Part shown: one piece after another, positions 9,278 through 20,762 of the stretch | Layout: each line of letters begins with the position of its first letter | Position numbering within the stretch: the stretch's first letter is position 1 | Assembly (NCBI RefSeq): GCF_900089775.1 | Contig: NZ_FLOB01000002.1 | Coordinates: 248,001-312,000 of the forward strand | Direction: 5' to 3' | Length of the DNA stretch: 64,000 nucleotides | DNA from: Marinomonas spartinae | GTDB lineage: Bacteria > Pseudomonadota > Gammaproteobacteria > Pseudomonadales > Marinomonadaceae | Notes under the pieces: model-generated | What the model was told of the DNA's origin: nothing | What the model saw: the letters and a program-made list of their open reading frames with translations, nothing else | The model's database searches: none | Program-made: the position numbers and the translations under genes

Positions 9278-10297
9278 ATGTTCGAACAAGACCCATTTAT
9301 TATTGCCGAGCTTTCTGGCAACCATAATCAAGACTTTGAGCTAGCGAAGGCAATGGTTCATGCTGCTGCCAAGGCTGGTGTTGATGCCATTAAATTGCAG
9401 ACGTACACACCTGATACCATGACGCTTAATGTGCGACGTGATGAATTTATGGTCTCAGAAAGTGATAGCCTGTGGAAAGGGGATAATCTTTACGACCTAT
9501 ATGCCAAAGCATCAACCCCTTGGGAATGGCATAAACCCTTGTTTGAGTTAGCAGAATCGCTTGGCTTGGTGGCGTTTAGCTCGCCTTTTGATATCAGTGC
9601 GGTGAATTTTCTTGAGTCTCTCAATGTGCCGATATACAAGATAGCCTCGTTTGAAATGACTGATATCCCATTGATTCAAGCCGTGGCGAGAACCAATAAG
9701 CCGATTATTATGTCGACTGGCATGGCGACGTTTGCTGAAATAGAAGAAGCCATTGCAACCATTCGTGCAATCGGTAATAACCCCCTGACATTGCTAAAAT
9801 GTACCAGTACTTACCCAGCAAGAATTGAGGATTCAAACCTGATGACCATGGCGGATCTTGCTAAGCGTACAGGCTGCCAAGTGGGATTATCCGATCATAC
9901 ACAGGGATTAGGGGCGGCTGTTGCTGCGACGGCACTAGGTGCAACCGCAATAGAAAAACATTTTGTATTGGATCGTTGTGCTGGTGGTGTCGATGCGGCT
10001 TTCTCTATGGAGCCGTCTGAAATGGCAGCGTTAGTAAAAGCATGTCGTGATGCAAAAGCCGCATTGGGGCGTGTTGTTTATGGTGGTTCTGAGGCCGAGC
10101 AAGCAGCGAAAAAATATCGTCGTTCTATCTATATCGCACAGGACTTGCCAGCAGGGACGGTACTTGGCGAGACCCATTTAAAAATTATCCGCCCGTCTTT
10201 TGGTCTAGCGCCTAAGTATTGGCCAGAGGTGTTAGGAAAAGTACTGAAAGTGGATGCCATAAAAGGTCAGCCACTGGCGTGGAATATGATGGAATGA
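9278..10297 (+). CDS. pseI: pseudaminic acid synthase PseI
   Basis: PseI condenses phosphoenolpyruvate with 2,4-diacetamido-2,4,6-trideoxy-L-altrose to form pseudaminic acid. The 339-residue enzyme has the NeuB-type TIM barrel (FIIAELSGNHNQDFE, GVDAIKLQTYTPDTMTLN, KIASFEMTDIPLI, EKHFVLDR) and a C-terminal SAF domain from about residue 280. The LWKGDNLYDLY segment is characteristic of PseI rather than sialic acid NeuB. Its stop overlaps the pseG start (ATGA at 10294-10297). Confidence 0.93.
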   Translation: MFEQDPFIIAELSGNHNQDFELAKAMVHAAAKAGVDAIKLQTYTPDTMTLNVRRDEFMVSESDSLWKGDNLYDLYAKASTPWEWHKPLFELAESLGLVAFSSPFDISAVNFLESLNVPIYKIASFEMTDIPLIQAVARTNKPIIMSTGMATFAEIEEAIATIRAIGNNPLTLLKCTSTYPARIEDSNLMTMADLAKRTGCQVGLSDHTQGLGAAVAATALGATAIEKHFVLDRCAGGVDAAFSMEPSEMAALVKACRDAKAALGRVVYGGSEAEQAAKKYRRSIYIAQDLPAGTVLGETHLKIIRPSFGLAPKYWPEVLGKVLKVDAIKGQPLAWNMME

Positions 10298-11277
10298 AAG
10301 CGCTGATTCGAGCTGATGCGGCCATAGAAATAGGTATGGGGCATCGTGTTCGTTGTCAGGCGTTGGCCAGCGCCTTTGAGCGATTAGGCTGGACGTGCCA
10401 GTTTGTTGTTCACCATCGTTACCGGCAGTTCGCCTCGGATCACGATCTTTTGATTGACTGCGAAGAGGATTTGTTGTCATTGGCGGAACAGGCAGATTTG
10501 GTGATTTTAGACCACTATGGTTATCAAGCGGATAATATAGCGCGTTTGTTTCAAGTACAGCCAAACCTGTTGGTCGTAGACGACATGAATGACAGAGGCA
10601 TCTTTCCCGCTAAGTGGCTAGTCAATCCACTCAATCAAGTGTATTCCTCCCAAGTTGCCATGCCTCTTACTGGCGGACAATACGCCTTGTTACGTTCCTC
10701 TTTCTCACAGCATTACTCTGAGTCGATCACCCCAGATAGATTGCTCTTGACCTTGGGGGGGACTGATCCATTGGCGCTGACCTTACCTTTGCTTAAGGCT
10801 TTAGAAAAGACCGGATTTTCATTAGACAAGGTGCAAGTGATGCTGGGTAAGAATGCCAGAAATAGCGCAGAGGTGCTTGCTTATTGCGAGGAAAAACACA
10901 TCGCTTGGCGGCAAGGCGTGAGTGATGTCACTCCATTAATGCGTCAAGCAAGAATGGCTATTTCTGCGGCGGGTGGTACCTTGTTTGAATTGGCTTGTAT
11001 GGGGGTACCAACGGTGTTTGCTCAAGTGGCAGAGAATCAAACTCGCTCTCTAGAGCAACATGTTCCAATGACTTGGTGTGATGCTGTTCGGTTTGATGAC
11101 GTTAGCGAAAAACAGCAAGTGGAACGCATCGAGCATCTTATTCGTCTAGTGATGATCTATTGGCAGGATGACACTTGGCTGACCAAGGCCAGGAAGATCG
11201 CTCGGAGTCTTGTTGATGGCAAAGGAGCTGATCGTGTTGCCAAAACGGTCCACCAAGAATTCTCAGTGATGATATAG
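10294..11277 (+). CDS. pseG: UDP-2,4-diacetamido-trideoxy-altropyranose hydrolase PseG
   Basis: PseG removes UDP from the altropyranose intermediate to give the substrate of PseI. The 327-residue product has the GT-B-like fold with the N-terminal RADAAIEIGMGHRVRCQALA motif (catalytic GMGH-R region) and LTLGGTDPLALT in the second domain. ATG 10294 overlaps the pseI stop; the longer frame upstream would encode unrelated residues. Its 3' end overlaps the convergent pseF by 15 bases. PseG is sometimes fused to the acetyltransferase PseH, but not here. Confidence 0.92.
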   Translation: MKALIRADAAIEIGMGHRVRCQALASAFERLGWTCQFVVHHRYRQFASDHDLLIDCEEDLLSLAEQADLVILDHYGYQADNIARLFQVQPNLLVVDDMNDRGIFPAKWLVNPLNQVYSSQVAMPLTGGQYALLRSSFSQHYSESITPDRLLLTLGGTDPLALTLPLLKALEKTGFSLDKVQVMLGKNARNSAEVLAYCEEKHIAWRQGVSDVTPLMRQARMAISAAGGTLFELACMGVPTVFAQVAENQTRSLEQHVPMTWCDAVRFDDVSEKQQVERIEHLIRLVMIYWQDDTWLTKARKIARSLVDGKGADRVAKTVHQEFSVMI

Positions 11278-11991
11278 CGCCATTAGTTGTGTTAATCGTT
11301 GCCAATCTTCCTCTGTATCCAAATCTTGAATGCGATGTCTTGGTAACATGATAGGTTTGGATTTTGCGCCAAAAATAACACCATCCTCTAGCCAGTCTTG
11401 AACACTGGCCCAGTAAAACTGCCCTGCATCATGAATGGCTTCCGTTAAATCTTGCGAACGTTTGGCAATGTGCTCTGGAAACATTGGTGCAAGTTGGCCA
11501 TTCTGATCGAGGTGCAACGCTCTTTGAATAGGAAAGTCAAAGGTACAAGCAGAGAAGCAAAATGTAGCATTTTCCAAGCCATTAAAGCCTTGTTGTAAGT
11601 CTTCTGGGGTTAAAAGTGGGCAGGTTGCATAGATCAAGCAAGCTTGGGTAGGGCGTTTGGAGTCATCAAGGGACGATTGTTTGATCAACATACGTAGAGC
11701 ATGTTGCATTACTGGGGTCGTTCCTGTCATGTGATCAGCCAAGTTGCGTGGGCGCATAAATGGAATGTCAGCACCGTATTCTCGTGCGACTTCAGCTATT
11801 TCCTCATCATCTGTCGATACGACAATGCGATCAAATAGGCCAGACGCTTTCGCCACCTCGATGGAATAAGCCAACAAAGGTTTGCCGTTTAGCAAACGAA
11901 TGTTTTTTCTTGGTATCCGTTGGGAGCCACCACGGGCTGGAATCACGGCTACCCGATGGTGATTTTCTTGTAGAAGGGCGATGTCTTTCAT
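11263..11991 (-). CDS. pseF: pseudaminic acid cytidylyltransferase PseF
   Basis: PseF activates pseudaminic acid as CMP-Pse, the donor for Maf. The 242-residue protein has the CMP-sugar synthetase N-terminus (VIPARGGSQRIPRKN), GKPLLAYSIEVA and IVVSTDDEEIA, a DxD-type metal region. It is the last gene of the minus-strand pseB-pseC-pseF arm, starting 2 bases after pseC. Its tail overlaps pseG on the opposite strand. Confidence 0.93.
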   Translation of the reverse strand: MKDIALLQENHHRVAVIPARGGSQRIPRKNIRLLNGKPLLAYSIEVAKASGLFDRIVVSTDDEEIAEVAREYGADIPFMRPRNLADHMTGTTPVMQHALRMLIKQSSLDDSKRPTQACLIYATCPLLTPEDLQQGFNGLENATFCFSACTFDFPIQRALHLDQNGQLAPMFPEHIAKRSQDLTEAIHDAGQFYWASVQDWLEDGVIFGAKSKPIMLPRHRIQDLDTEEDWQRLTQLMALYHH

Positions 11992-11993
11992 GG

Positions 11994-14271
<2,278 letters not shown>

Positions 14272-14296
14272 TTAAGTGATCAGCCGATCAGACTTG

Positions 14297-14866
14297 TTAA
14301 GCATCATTCGTTTGACGCGAGATACAGCCAGCAACATGATCATTTACCATGCCTGAGGCTTGCATAAAAGCATAGCAGGTTGTGGGGCCGAAGAAACGGA
14401 AACCACGTTTTTTCATATCTTTCGAAAGGCGAGTCGATAATTCGGTTACAGCAGGAACGTCAGAGAGTGAAGAGGGGGCGGTGTCGATTACTTGGTGATC
14501 GCTAAAGGCCCAATAATAGTCACTAAAAGAGCCAAACTCTTCAGCGATGGCTAAAAAGGATTGCGCATTGGCAATCGTTGCTTCGATTTTTCCTCTATGG
14601 CGGACGATACTAGGGTCTTGCACCAGTCTCTCGACATCGTCTGTGGTCATTTTGGCCACTTTTTCTGGATCAAACTGATGGAAGGCGGCTCGATAACCTT
14701 CACGTTTTCGTAAAATTGTTATCCAGCTTAGACCTGCTTGGGCACTTTCCAGTACAATGCATTCAAATAAGGTTGGGTCGTCATAAATGGGCTTTCCCCA
14801 TTCATTGTCGTGATACTCTATGTATTCGGGTGAACTTAAACACCAACTACAGCGTATTGCTTCCAT
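14297..14866 (-). CDS. tag: DNA-3-methyladenine glycosylase I
   Basis: Tag excises 3-methyladenine from alkylated DNA. The 189-residue protein carries the family start RCSWCLSSPEYIEYHDNEWG, whose Cys and His are zinc ligands. It also has GLSWITILRKREGYR, the RHRGKIEATIANAQ helix and the C-terminal NDHVAGC zinc half-site. It is transcribed away from nudF and stands alone. Confidence 0.95.
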   Translation of the reverse strand: MEAIRCSWCLSSPEYIEYHDNEWGKPIYDDPTLFECIVLESAQAGLSWITILRKREGYRAAFHQFDPEKVAKMTTDDVERLVQDPSIVRHRGKIEATIANAQSFLAIAEEFGSFSDYYWAFSDHQVIDTAPSSLSDVPAVTELSTRLSKDMKKRGFRFFGPTTCYAFMQASGMVNDHVAGCISRQTNDA

Positions 14867-14993
14867 TGACTTGACCCCTTAATCGTATTTTCTTGGCGCT
14901 GTCTTGCTTTTTGAATCAGCATACCCTGTTATGAAAATTCGTAAAGAAAAATGATTGCGTGGCATCAATGGACAGAGACTAACGGGATAAACC

Positions 14994-15611
14994 ATGAGCT
15001 TTAAGCCAACTTATACTAAAAACGATGTGGAAATTCTAAACGACGAGTGTGTTTACAAAGGTTTTTTTGAGTTTCGTAAATTGACGTTAAAACACAAAAA
15101 GTACAATGGGGAATGGAGCCAACCCATGGTACGAGAAATGATGGTACGCAGTGATGCAGTTTGTGTTTTGTTGTTTGATCCAGTGGCAGATAAGGTGCTA
15201 TTGATCGAACAATTTCGCCCAGCAGTCTATCAAAAGGATTCTCCATGGTTGATTGAGCTTGTGGCGGGTATGGTTGAGAAAGGCGAAAGTGACGAAGACG
15301 TGGCGCGCCGTGAAGCGCTTGAAGAAGCAGGTGTGACCATTAAGCGCCTTGAGTACATGTTTAAATTTGTGCCATCTCCAAGCGGGTTGTTGGAATACAT
15401 TCGTATGTACGCTGGAGAGTTTGATGCGGGTAAGGTCAATCCAGATGAAACCCATGGTTTAGACAGCGAGCATGAAGACATTAAACTGCACTTGATGAGT
15501 GCGGATGAGGCGATTGCTTTATTGGATGATGATATCGAAAATGCCAGTACCATCATGGGATTACAATGGTTTGCACTAAATAAACAGCGCTTGCTTGCTT
15601 GTTGGAAATAA
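14994..15611 (+). CDS. nudF: ADP-ribose pyrophosphatase
   Basis: NudF hydrolyses ADP-ribose to AMP and ribose 5-phosphate. The 205-residue protein has a full Nudix box (GMVEKGESDEDVARREALEE, then AGV) near residues 87-109. It also has the SPSGLLEYIRMYAGEFD stretch typical of ADP-ribose-active members. It begins the conserved nudF-yqiB-yqiA-parE gene order. Confidence 0.93.
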   Translation: MSFKPTYTKNDVEILNDECVYKGFFEFRKLTLKHKKYNGEWSQPMVREMMVRSDAVCVLLFDPVADKVLLIEQFRPAVYQKDSPWLIELVAGMVEKGESDEDVARREALEEAGVTIKRLEYMFKFVPSPSGLLEYIRMYAGEFDAGKVNPDETHGLDSEHEDIKLHLMSADEAIALLDDDIENASTIMGLQWFALNKQRLLACWK

Positions 15612-15796
15612 AAGATAGTGCGTATTTGGTAAGCTGGCATGGTTGAATTTGTCTATACTGTCTCGATATAGACATGTTTTATGAGATAGGATTCAATCGT
15701 GCTAAGCTCATCATAAAGTGATTAGATTTTAGTCAACGTGTTTAACTTCTAGATGTTTAACCCCAGATAGTGTAACGAAGGAAAGTCGTTTTTATA

Positions 15797-16270
15797 ATGA
15801 CCAAGGTGATAAAGAGAATGCCAAAGTATGTTCCCGATTTAACCAGTTTGCAGATGCTCGGCGAATTAAATTATCGCCGCGTAGCGAAACTGATGCGCGG
15901 GCATGAAAGTGATACTCAGTGGCATTTTTCCATTCATAGTGCTGGGGATCAAGAAAGTCGCTTGCGTTTGACGCTTGGCAACGAGAGTCGTTTCACCACA
16001 GATGTGGCATTAGAGTTTGGCCCTGAAATCAGAAATAAGCTGTTATTTGAAAGCAAACTGAATATGACCATTCGCCTTTATCATGATGTGGGGATTGCGG
16101 AAATTACCGATGGGCATCGCCAATACAGTGGCGCTTATCCTTATCCCAATGATGCAATGTACCATAGGGATGAAAAATTCCGTTTGAATCAGCAACTAGC
16201 GGATCTACTCGAGCTATGTTTAAAGCATGGTCATCGTTTATACGAAACCACGTATTTTCAATTTGCCTAA
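15797..16270 (+). CDS. yqiB: DUF1249 protein (YqiB-like)
   Basis: A 157-residue DUF1249 member of unknown biochemical role, conserved between nudF and yqiA/parE in gammaproteobacteria. Visible features are YVPDLTSLQMLGELNYRRVAKL near the N-terminus and the MYHRDEKFRLNQQLADLLELCL helix. ATG 15797 has AAGGAAAG about 11 bases upstream; an internal ATG at 15818 would start closer to the E. coli form. Confidence 0.88.
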   Translation: MTKVIKRMPKYVPDLTSLQMLGELNYRRVAKLMRGHESDTQWHFSIHSAGDQESRLRLTLGNESRFTTDVALEFGPEIRNKLLFESKLNMTIRLYHDVGIAEITDGHRQYSGAYPYPNDAMYHRDEKFRLNQQLADLLELCLKHGHRLYETTYFQFA

Positions 16271-16309
16271 TGGTTTGTTCGCATAACCGCGAATTTTAAA
16301 GGTTGTAGC

Positions 16310-16897
16310 ATGAATACCTTATTGTATATTCACGGTTTTAATAGCTCGGAATTGTCTGAAAAAGCCACCCTATTGGCACAAGCGATACGTCAACATGGCG
16401 TGCAAGAGGCGGCGTTTTTAGCACCTCGTTTGGTATGGCAGCCAGCCAAAGCTTTGGCTCAGTTAGAGGCGATGATAACCGAACAGCATTCCCAAGGTAA
16501 TCGAGTGACCTTAATTGGCAGTTCACTTGGCGGCTTTTATGGTAGTTATTTAGCGGAAAAATACCAAATTCACTGTATTTTAGTGAACCCCGCTGTACAA
16601 GCACCGACTCTATTAGTCGAGCATCTTGGGCCTCAGTATAATCCGTACACAGACGAACATTATGTACTTACTCAGGCGCATATGGCTGAACTGCAAGCTA
16701 TGATGGTCGCTACCCCGACCCCTTCCCTTTATTGGCTAATGGTACAAGAGGGCGATGAAACACTGGATTACCGTGCCGCTTTACAGACTTTTCCTGAAAC
16801 CGCCCGTTTAACTCATGAGCTAAATGGCAGTCATCGTTTTGAGGGCTTTGAGCGCTTTACAGATGATATTCTTCGCTTTGCCAATATCATTGTTTAA
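16310..16897 (+). CDS. yqiA: esterase YqiA
   Basis: A compact alpha/beta hydrolase of 195 residues (UPF0227/YqiA), an esterase acting on short acyl esters. It has the oxyanion region LLYIHGFNSSELSEKA, the nucleophile elbow GSSLGGFYGSYLAEKY, an acid in EGDETLDYRAA and a late His in NGSHRFEGFERF. It is 39 bases after yqiB. The cpdA gene commonly found between yqiB and yqiA in enterics is absent here. Confidence 0.92.
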   Translation: MNTLLYIHGFNSSELSEKATLLAQAIRQHGVQEAAFLAPRLVWQPAKALAQLEAMITEQHSQGNRVTLIGSSLGGFYGSYLAEKYQIHCILVNPAVQAPTLLVEHLGPQYNPYTDEHYVLTQAHMAELQAMMVATPTPSLYWLMVQEGDETLDYRAALQTFPETARLTHELNGSHRFEGFERFTDDILRFANIIV

Positions 16898-17081
16898 CGT
16901 GTCATTTCATCTCAGTCTCTACATAGCGGCTTAGAAAATATAAAAGAGGATCACACAGCATGTTTTAGCTATTTCACAGTACTGAACAGCAGTGATAGAC
17001 TTCGGGTCATATTTTTACATACCCACTCGATAGTGTGCTTTACTCCACTATCGCAATCTCAAATTGGAAGAACAAACACGC

Positions 17082-18983
17082 ATGTCTGCTAAAGAATATA
17101 ATGCTGGATCGATTGAGGTTCTAAGCGGTTTAGAACCTGTCCAAAAACGCCCTGGAATGTACACTGACACCACTCGTCCTAATCATTTGGCTCAAGAAGT
17201 GATTGATAACTCCGTGGACGAAGCCCTTGCTGACCATGCTGACCGTATTGAAGTTATTCTTTATAAAGATGGCTCGTTAAGTGTGGAGGATAACGGACGA
17301 GGTATGCCAGTAGACATCCACCCAGAAGAGGGGGTATCTGGTGTCGAATTGATCCTGACCAAACTGCACGCGGGCGGTAAGTTTTCTGGCGATAACTATC
17401 AGTTTTCTGGCGGTTTGCATGGTGTGGGGGTCTCTGTAGTAAACGCCCTATCTACCTCTTTAGAAGTCTGGGTAAAACGTGATGGCAAAATCCACCATAT
17501 TGCCTTTGCTGACGGCTTTAAAACCGTTGAATTAAATGAAGTTGGTACGGTTGGTAAAAAGAACACGGGGACCAAGCTGAAATTTACCGCTGATGGGAAG
17601 TACTTCGATAGTCCTAAATATTCCCTATCACGCCTAAAACACTTACTTAAAGCCAAAGCCGTATTGTGCCCTAGCTTACATGTCATTTTTATCGATCAAA
17701 GTGGCAGCGAAGAAGTACGTGAGGAATGGTTCTACGAAGATGGTTTAAAAGATTATCTTATTCAAGCGAACGCAGGGTTTGAGTTATTGCCAGAAGAGCC
17801 TTTCCTTGGTGGGTTAACAGAAAAAACACAAGGGGTGGATTGGGCTGTGCAGTGGCTTCCCGAAGGGGGGGAGCTGATTACCGAAAGCTATGTTAACTTG
17901 ATTCCTACCGCTCAAGGCGGTACCCACGTCAATGGTTTACGTACGGGCTTATTAGAAGCCATTCGAGAGTTCTGTGATTTCCATAACTTGCTGCCTCGTG
18001 GGGTAAAGTTGACCGCAGAAGACGTGTGGGATCGTTGTAGCTACGTCCTATCGGCAAAGTTACAAGAGCCACAGTTTTCAGGCCAAACCAAAGAACGTTT
18101 ATCATCTCGTCAGATTGTTCCTTTTATTTCAGCCACTGCGAAAGATGCCTTTAGTTTATGGCTAAACAAACATGTGGAGGATGGGAAGAAAATTGCTGAT
18201 CTTGTCATCAACAGCGCGCAAAAGCGTCTGAAAGCCAGCAAAAAAGTGGTACGTAAAAAAATCACCCAAGGGCCAGCGCTCCCCGGTAAATTGGCCGATT
18301 GTGCGGGACAAGACTCCAGTCGCAGTGAATTATTTCTAGTGGAAGGGGATTCCGCAGGTGGCTCTGCCAAGCAAGCCCGTGATAAAGACTTTCAAGCGAT
18401 CTTGCCATTGCGCGGTAAAATCCTCAATTCATGGGAAGTGGAATCTAGCCAAGTTCTTGGCTCCCAAGAAATACATGATATTTCTGTTGCCCTTGGGGTG
18501 GATCCTGGAGAAGAAGACTTATCTGGTCTACGCTATGGAAAAATCTGTATCCTAGCCGATGCCGACTCGGATGGACTGCATATCGCCACCTTGTTATGTG
18601 CTTTATTTGTACGCCATTTTTCCAGCCTTGTGAAAGCAGGCCATGTATTTGTCGCCATGCCGCCCTTATATCGTATCGATTTGGGTAAAGAGGTTTCTTA
18701 TGCCTTAGATGACGAAGAAAAAGACATCATCCTGCATAAAATGGCGGCAGAGAATAAGCGCGGTACGCCAAACGTACAGCGCTTCAAAGGCTTGGGTGAA
18801 ATGAATCCATCGCAACTGCGTGAAACCACTATGGCACCAGACACCCGTCGCTTGATTCAACTGACCATGGATGACCCCGTCGACACTGGCGAATTGCTCG
18901 ATAAACTGCTCTCTAAAAAACGTGCTGGGGATCGTAAAAGCTGGCTAGAAACCTACGGTAACCTAGCTATTGTAGAAGTGTAA
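17082..18983 (+). CDS. parE: DNA topoisomerase IV subunit B
   Basis: ParE is the ATPase subunit of topoisomerase IV, which unlinks daughter chromosomes. The 633-residue product has the GHKL ATPase domain (QEVIDNSVDEALADHADRIE, DNGRGMPVDIHP, LHAGGKF, GGLHGVGVSVVNALS). The TOPRIM domain follows (LFLVEGDSAGGSAKQARD; DADSDGLHIATLL) and then the QRFKGLGEMNPSQL segment. The start is taken as ATG 17082; a TTG at 17064 could add six residues. parC is not in the window. Confidence 0.95.
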   Translation: MSAKEYNAGSIEVLSGLEPVQKRPGMYTDTTRPNHLAQEVIDNSVDEALADHADRIEVILYKDGSLSVEDNGRGMPVDIHPEEGVSGVELILTKLHAGGKFSGDNYQFSGGLHGVGVSVVNALSTSLEVWVKRDGKIHHIAFADGFKTVELNEVGTVGKKNTGTKLKFTADGKYFDSPKYSLSRLKHLLKAKAVLCPSLHVIFIDQSGSEEVREEWFYEDGLKDYLIQANAGFELLPEEPFLGGLTEKTQGVDWAVQWLPEGGELITESYVNLIPTAQGGTHVNGLRTGLLEAIREFCDFHNLLPRGVKLTAEDVWDRCSYVLSAKLQEPQFSGQTKERLSSRQIVPFISATAKDAFSLWLNKHVEDGKKIADLVINSAQKRLKASKKVVRKKITQGPALPGKLADCAGQDSSRSELFLVEGDSAGGSAKQARDKDFQAILPLRGKILNSWEVESSQVLGSQEIHDISVALGVDPGEEDLSGLRYGKICILADADSDGLHIATLLCALFVRHFSSLVKAGHVFVAMPPLYRIDLGKEVSYALDDEEKDIILHKMAAENKRGTPNVQRFKGLGEMNPSQLRETTMAPDTRRLIQLTMDDPVDTGELLDKLLSKKRAGDRKSWLETYGNLAIVEV

Positions 18984-18990
18984 TGACAAA

Positions 18991-19032
18991 ACTGAGACCT
19001 TTGTCATTGACTACATGGCAAAGGTCTTCAGT
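18991..19032. terminator. hairpin between parE and nrtR
   Basis: ACTGAGACCTTTG pairs with CAAAGGTCTTCAGT apart from one bulged base, followed by GATTTTCT. It lies between convergent genes and probably stops transcription from both sides. Confidence 0.7.
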
Positions 19033-19054
19033 GATTTTCTGTTGTTCTTAATGA

Positions 19055-19777
19055 CTAGGCATCTAAGTTTCTAATAAACGTAAAATCTTTAACGCCTTCT
19101 TTTAAGCGATACGCCATAGAAGGTCTTCCTTTTTTGTCGGCAGATCGTAACCCAACTTCTTCCATTAAATCGGCTTGTTCGACACGTCGGCGGAAGGATT
19201 TTTTCTGGATTGGCTTATCAATCAGGACTTCTAAGCAATGTTGCAGCTCTGGTAAAGTAAACTCTTCGGGCAGTGCGTAGGCTGGCACCATAGAATAGAG
19301 GGCTTTTTGTTTCAATCTTTCTCTTGCCGCTTTCATGATCTCTATATGATCAAACGCCAGATCCATTTTCAACGCTTCTTCATACATTTCCCAGCGAACA
19401 TCAGAAACGTTATCCACAAAGCTTTGGCAAGATTGCAAAGCCACTAGGGCGGTGTAAACGACGGTCACTGACCAGCCTCTGGCGTCTCTTTGATTATTGC
19501 CGACACTTATCAGCTGTTCTATATAAGGGGCTTTCACACCGGTTTTTTCTTGTAGCTTGCGTTGTATGGCCTCTTCTAAAGAGGCGTCTTTTTCTTCATC
19601 TACAAAGCCGCCAGGTAAGGCCCATTTACCTTTTTCGGGATGTTCACAGCGTTCCGTTAGTAGTACTAACAGCTTTCCGCCATGAAAAGTAAAAATCGCT
19701 GCATCCACGGTCATCAAAGGGGCAAGATATTCTCTGCGATCATACTTTTTTAAAAACTCAGCTTCTGTTTCTTGCAT
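19055..19777 (-). CDS. nrtR: NrtR family NAD-metabolism repressor
   Basis: NrtR proteins combine an N-terminal Nudix fold with a C-terminal winged helix, sense ADP-ribose and repress NAD-salvage genes. The 240-residue protein has the Nudix fold at about 20-150. The Nudix box is altered at catalytic positions (GGFVDEEKDASLEEAIQ, then RKLQEKTGV, in place of RE-LxEE), as is usual for ligand-binding rather than catalytic NrtR. The winged helix lies at about 155-235 (SFRRRVEQADLMEEVG). It is divergent from the prs-nadV operon, with two operator-like palindromes between them. Confidence 0.92.
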   Translation of the reverse strand: MQETEAEFLKKYDRREYLAPLMTVDAAIFTFHGGKLLVLLTERCEHPEKGKWALPGGFVDEEKDASLEEAIQRKLQEKTGVKAPYIEQLISVGNNQRDARGWSVTVVYTALVALQSCQSFVDNVSDVRWEMYEEALKMDLAFDHIEIMKAARERLKQKALYSMVPAYALPEEFTLPELQHCLEVLIDKPIQKKSFRRRVEQADLMEEVGLRSADKKGRPSMAYRLKEGVKDFTFIRNLDA

Positions 19778-19820
19778 CTTTTTCTCAATAAAACGGTGTA
19801 TTTAATATTTATTGTAGCAA

Positions 19821-19841
19821 ATAGTGTCCTTAAGACAAAAA
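19821..19841. promoter_or_regulatory. second, imperfect NrtR operator
   Basis: ATAGTGTC-N5-GACAAAAT: the left half matches the strong operator and the right half keeps GACA. It is centred 35 bases from the centre of the perfect site and 34 bases before the nrtR end of the spacer, well placed for autoregulation. Confidence 0.6.
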
Positions 19842-19853
19842 ATATATTGACAC

Positions 19854-19878
19854 ATATAGTGTCATTAGGACACTATAT
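19854..19878. promoter_or_regulatory. NrtR operator, perfect palindrome
   Basis: A 25-base dyad with 10-bp perfect arms: ATATAGTGTC, five central bases, then GACACTATAT. It lies 29 bases before the prs-like start in the divergent spacer of nrtR. The NrtR assignment follows from the position and the resemblance to known NrtR boxes with GTGTC arms. Confidence 0.8.
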
Positions 19879-19906
19879 AAAAAAACAGAGATAATGGAGT
19901 GTCAAA

Positions 19907-20737
19907 ATGAGTATTCGAGTCATAGCAAATCAACATGAAGTATTGGATGTTACCTTCCTGACCTTTTCGGGTGGTGAGCGACATGTTCAGTTGCCAGGAA
20001 CCTCTCAGTCTACCGTCCGTCAAATAGATCTGAGCGCTCGTCTTCAAAGTGCAACCGATATTATGGATTTGTTATTGCTAGTGAACGCGCTACGTCACAA
20101 ATTTGGCGCGGATATGGTGATAAACATTACTCTCCCTTACTTACCTTATGCTCGACAGGACAGGGTGTGTGCAGAAGGGCAGGCGTTCTCATTAGACGTA
20201 TTTGCAGGGCTACTGAATAGTATGGAGTTCAGTAACATAACAGTATGGGACTGCCATAGTCAGGTAGGAATAAATCTGACACGGGCGAAAAATATAACCC
20301 CCGAGAAAATCATTGCGGCAAGCCCTGCTCTGGTAACGTTATTACAATCCGCAAACAGTGTATTGGTTTGTCCTGATAATGGCGCTAAAGCGCGTTGCTC
20401 TGCCATTAAAGCGTTTTTTGATTTGCCTAGCATGATCCAGTGCACCAAGCAGCGTGATCCAAGTACTGGGAAAATTACCCAAACGACGGTGGATGTTGAC
20501 AGTCTTGTAGGAAAAACGGCCATTATCACCGACGACATTTGCGATGGTGGCTTCACTTTTATCAAGATTGCAGAACAGCTTAAAGCCAAAGGAGCAGAAA
20601 AAATCGTGCTCTATGTCACCCATGGTATTTTCAGCAAAGGTGTCGAAGTCTTTGATGGTTTGATCGACGACATTTACACCAGCAACAGTATAGAGCGGAC
20701 AGTCGTCAGCCCAAAAATCAACGTCATACAATATTAA
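19907..20737 (+). CDS. prs2: ribose-phosphate pyrophosphokinase-like protein of NAD salvage
   Basis: PRPP synthases make phosphoribosyl pyrophosphate, the cosubstrate of NadV. At 276 residues this is shorter than housekeeping Prs (about 310). It retains PYLPYARQDRVCAEGQAFSL, VCPDNGAKARCSA and the PRPP loop region VGKTAIITDDICDGG. Pairing with nadV under an NrtR operator points to a dedicated PRPP supply for nicotinamide salvage (inference from context). A GGAG site lies at 19896. Confidence 0.88.
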   Translation: MSIRVIANQHEVLDVTFLTFSGGERHVQLPGTSQSTVRQIDLSARLQSATDIMDLLLLVNALRHKFGADMVINITLPYLPYARQDRVCAEGQAFSLDVFAGLLNSMEFSNITVWDCHSQVGINLTRAKNITPEKIIAASPALVTLLQSANSVLVCPDNGAKARCSAIKAFFDLPSMIQCTKQRDPSTGKITQTTVDVDSLVGKTAIITDDICDGGFTFIKIAEQLKAKGAEKIVLYVTHGIFSKGVEVFDGLIDDIYTSNSIERTVVSPKINVIQY

Positions 20738-20762
20738 TGTCACAGTAAAGCAGGAGGTTTTT

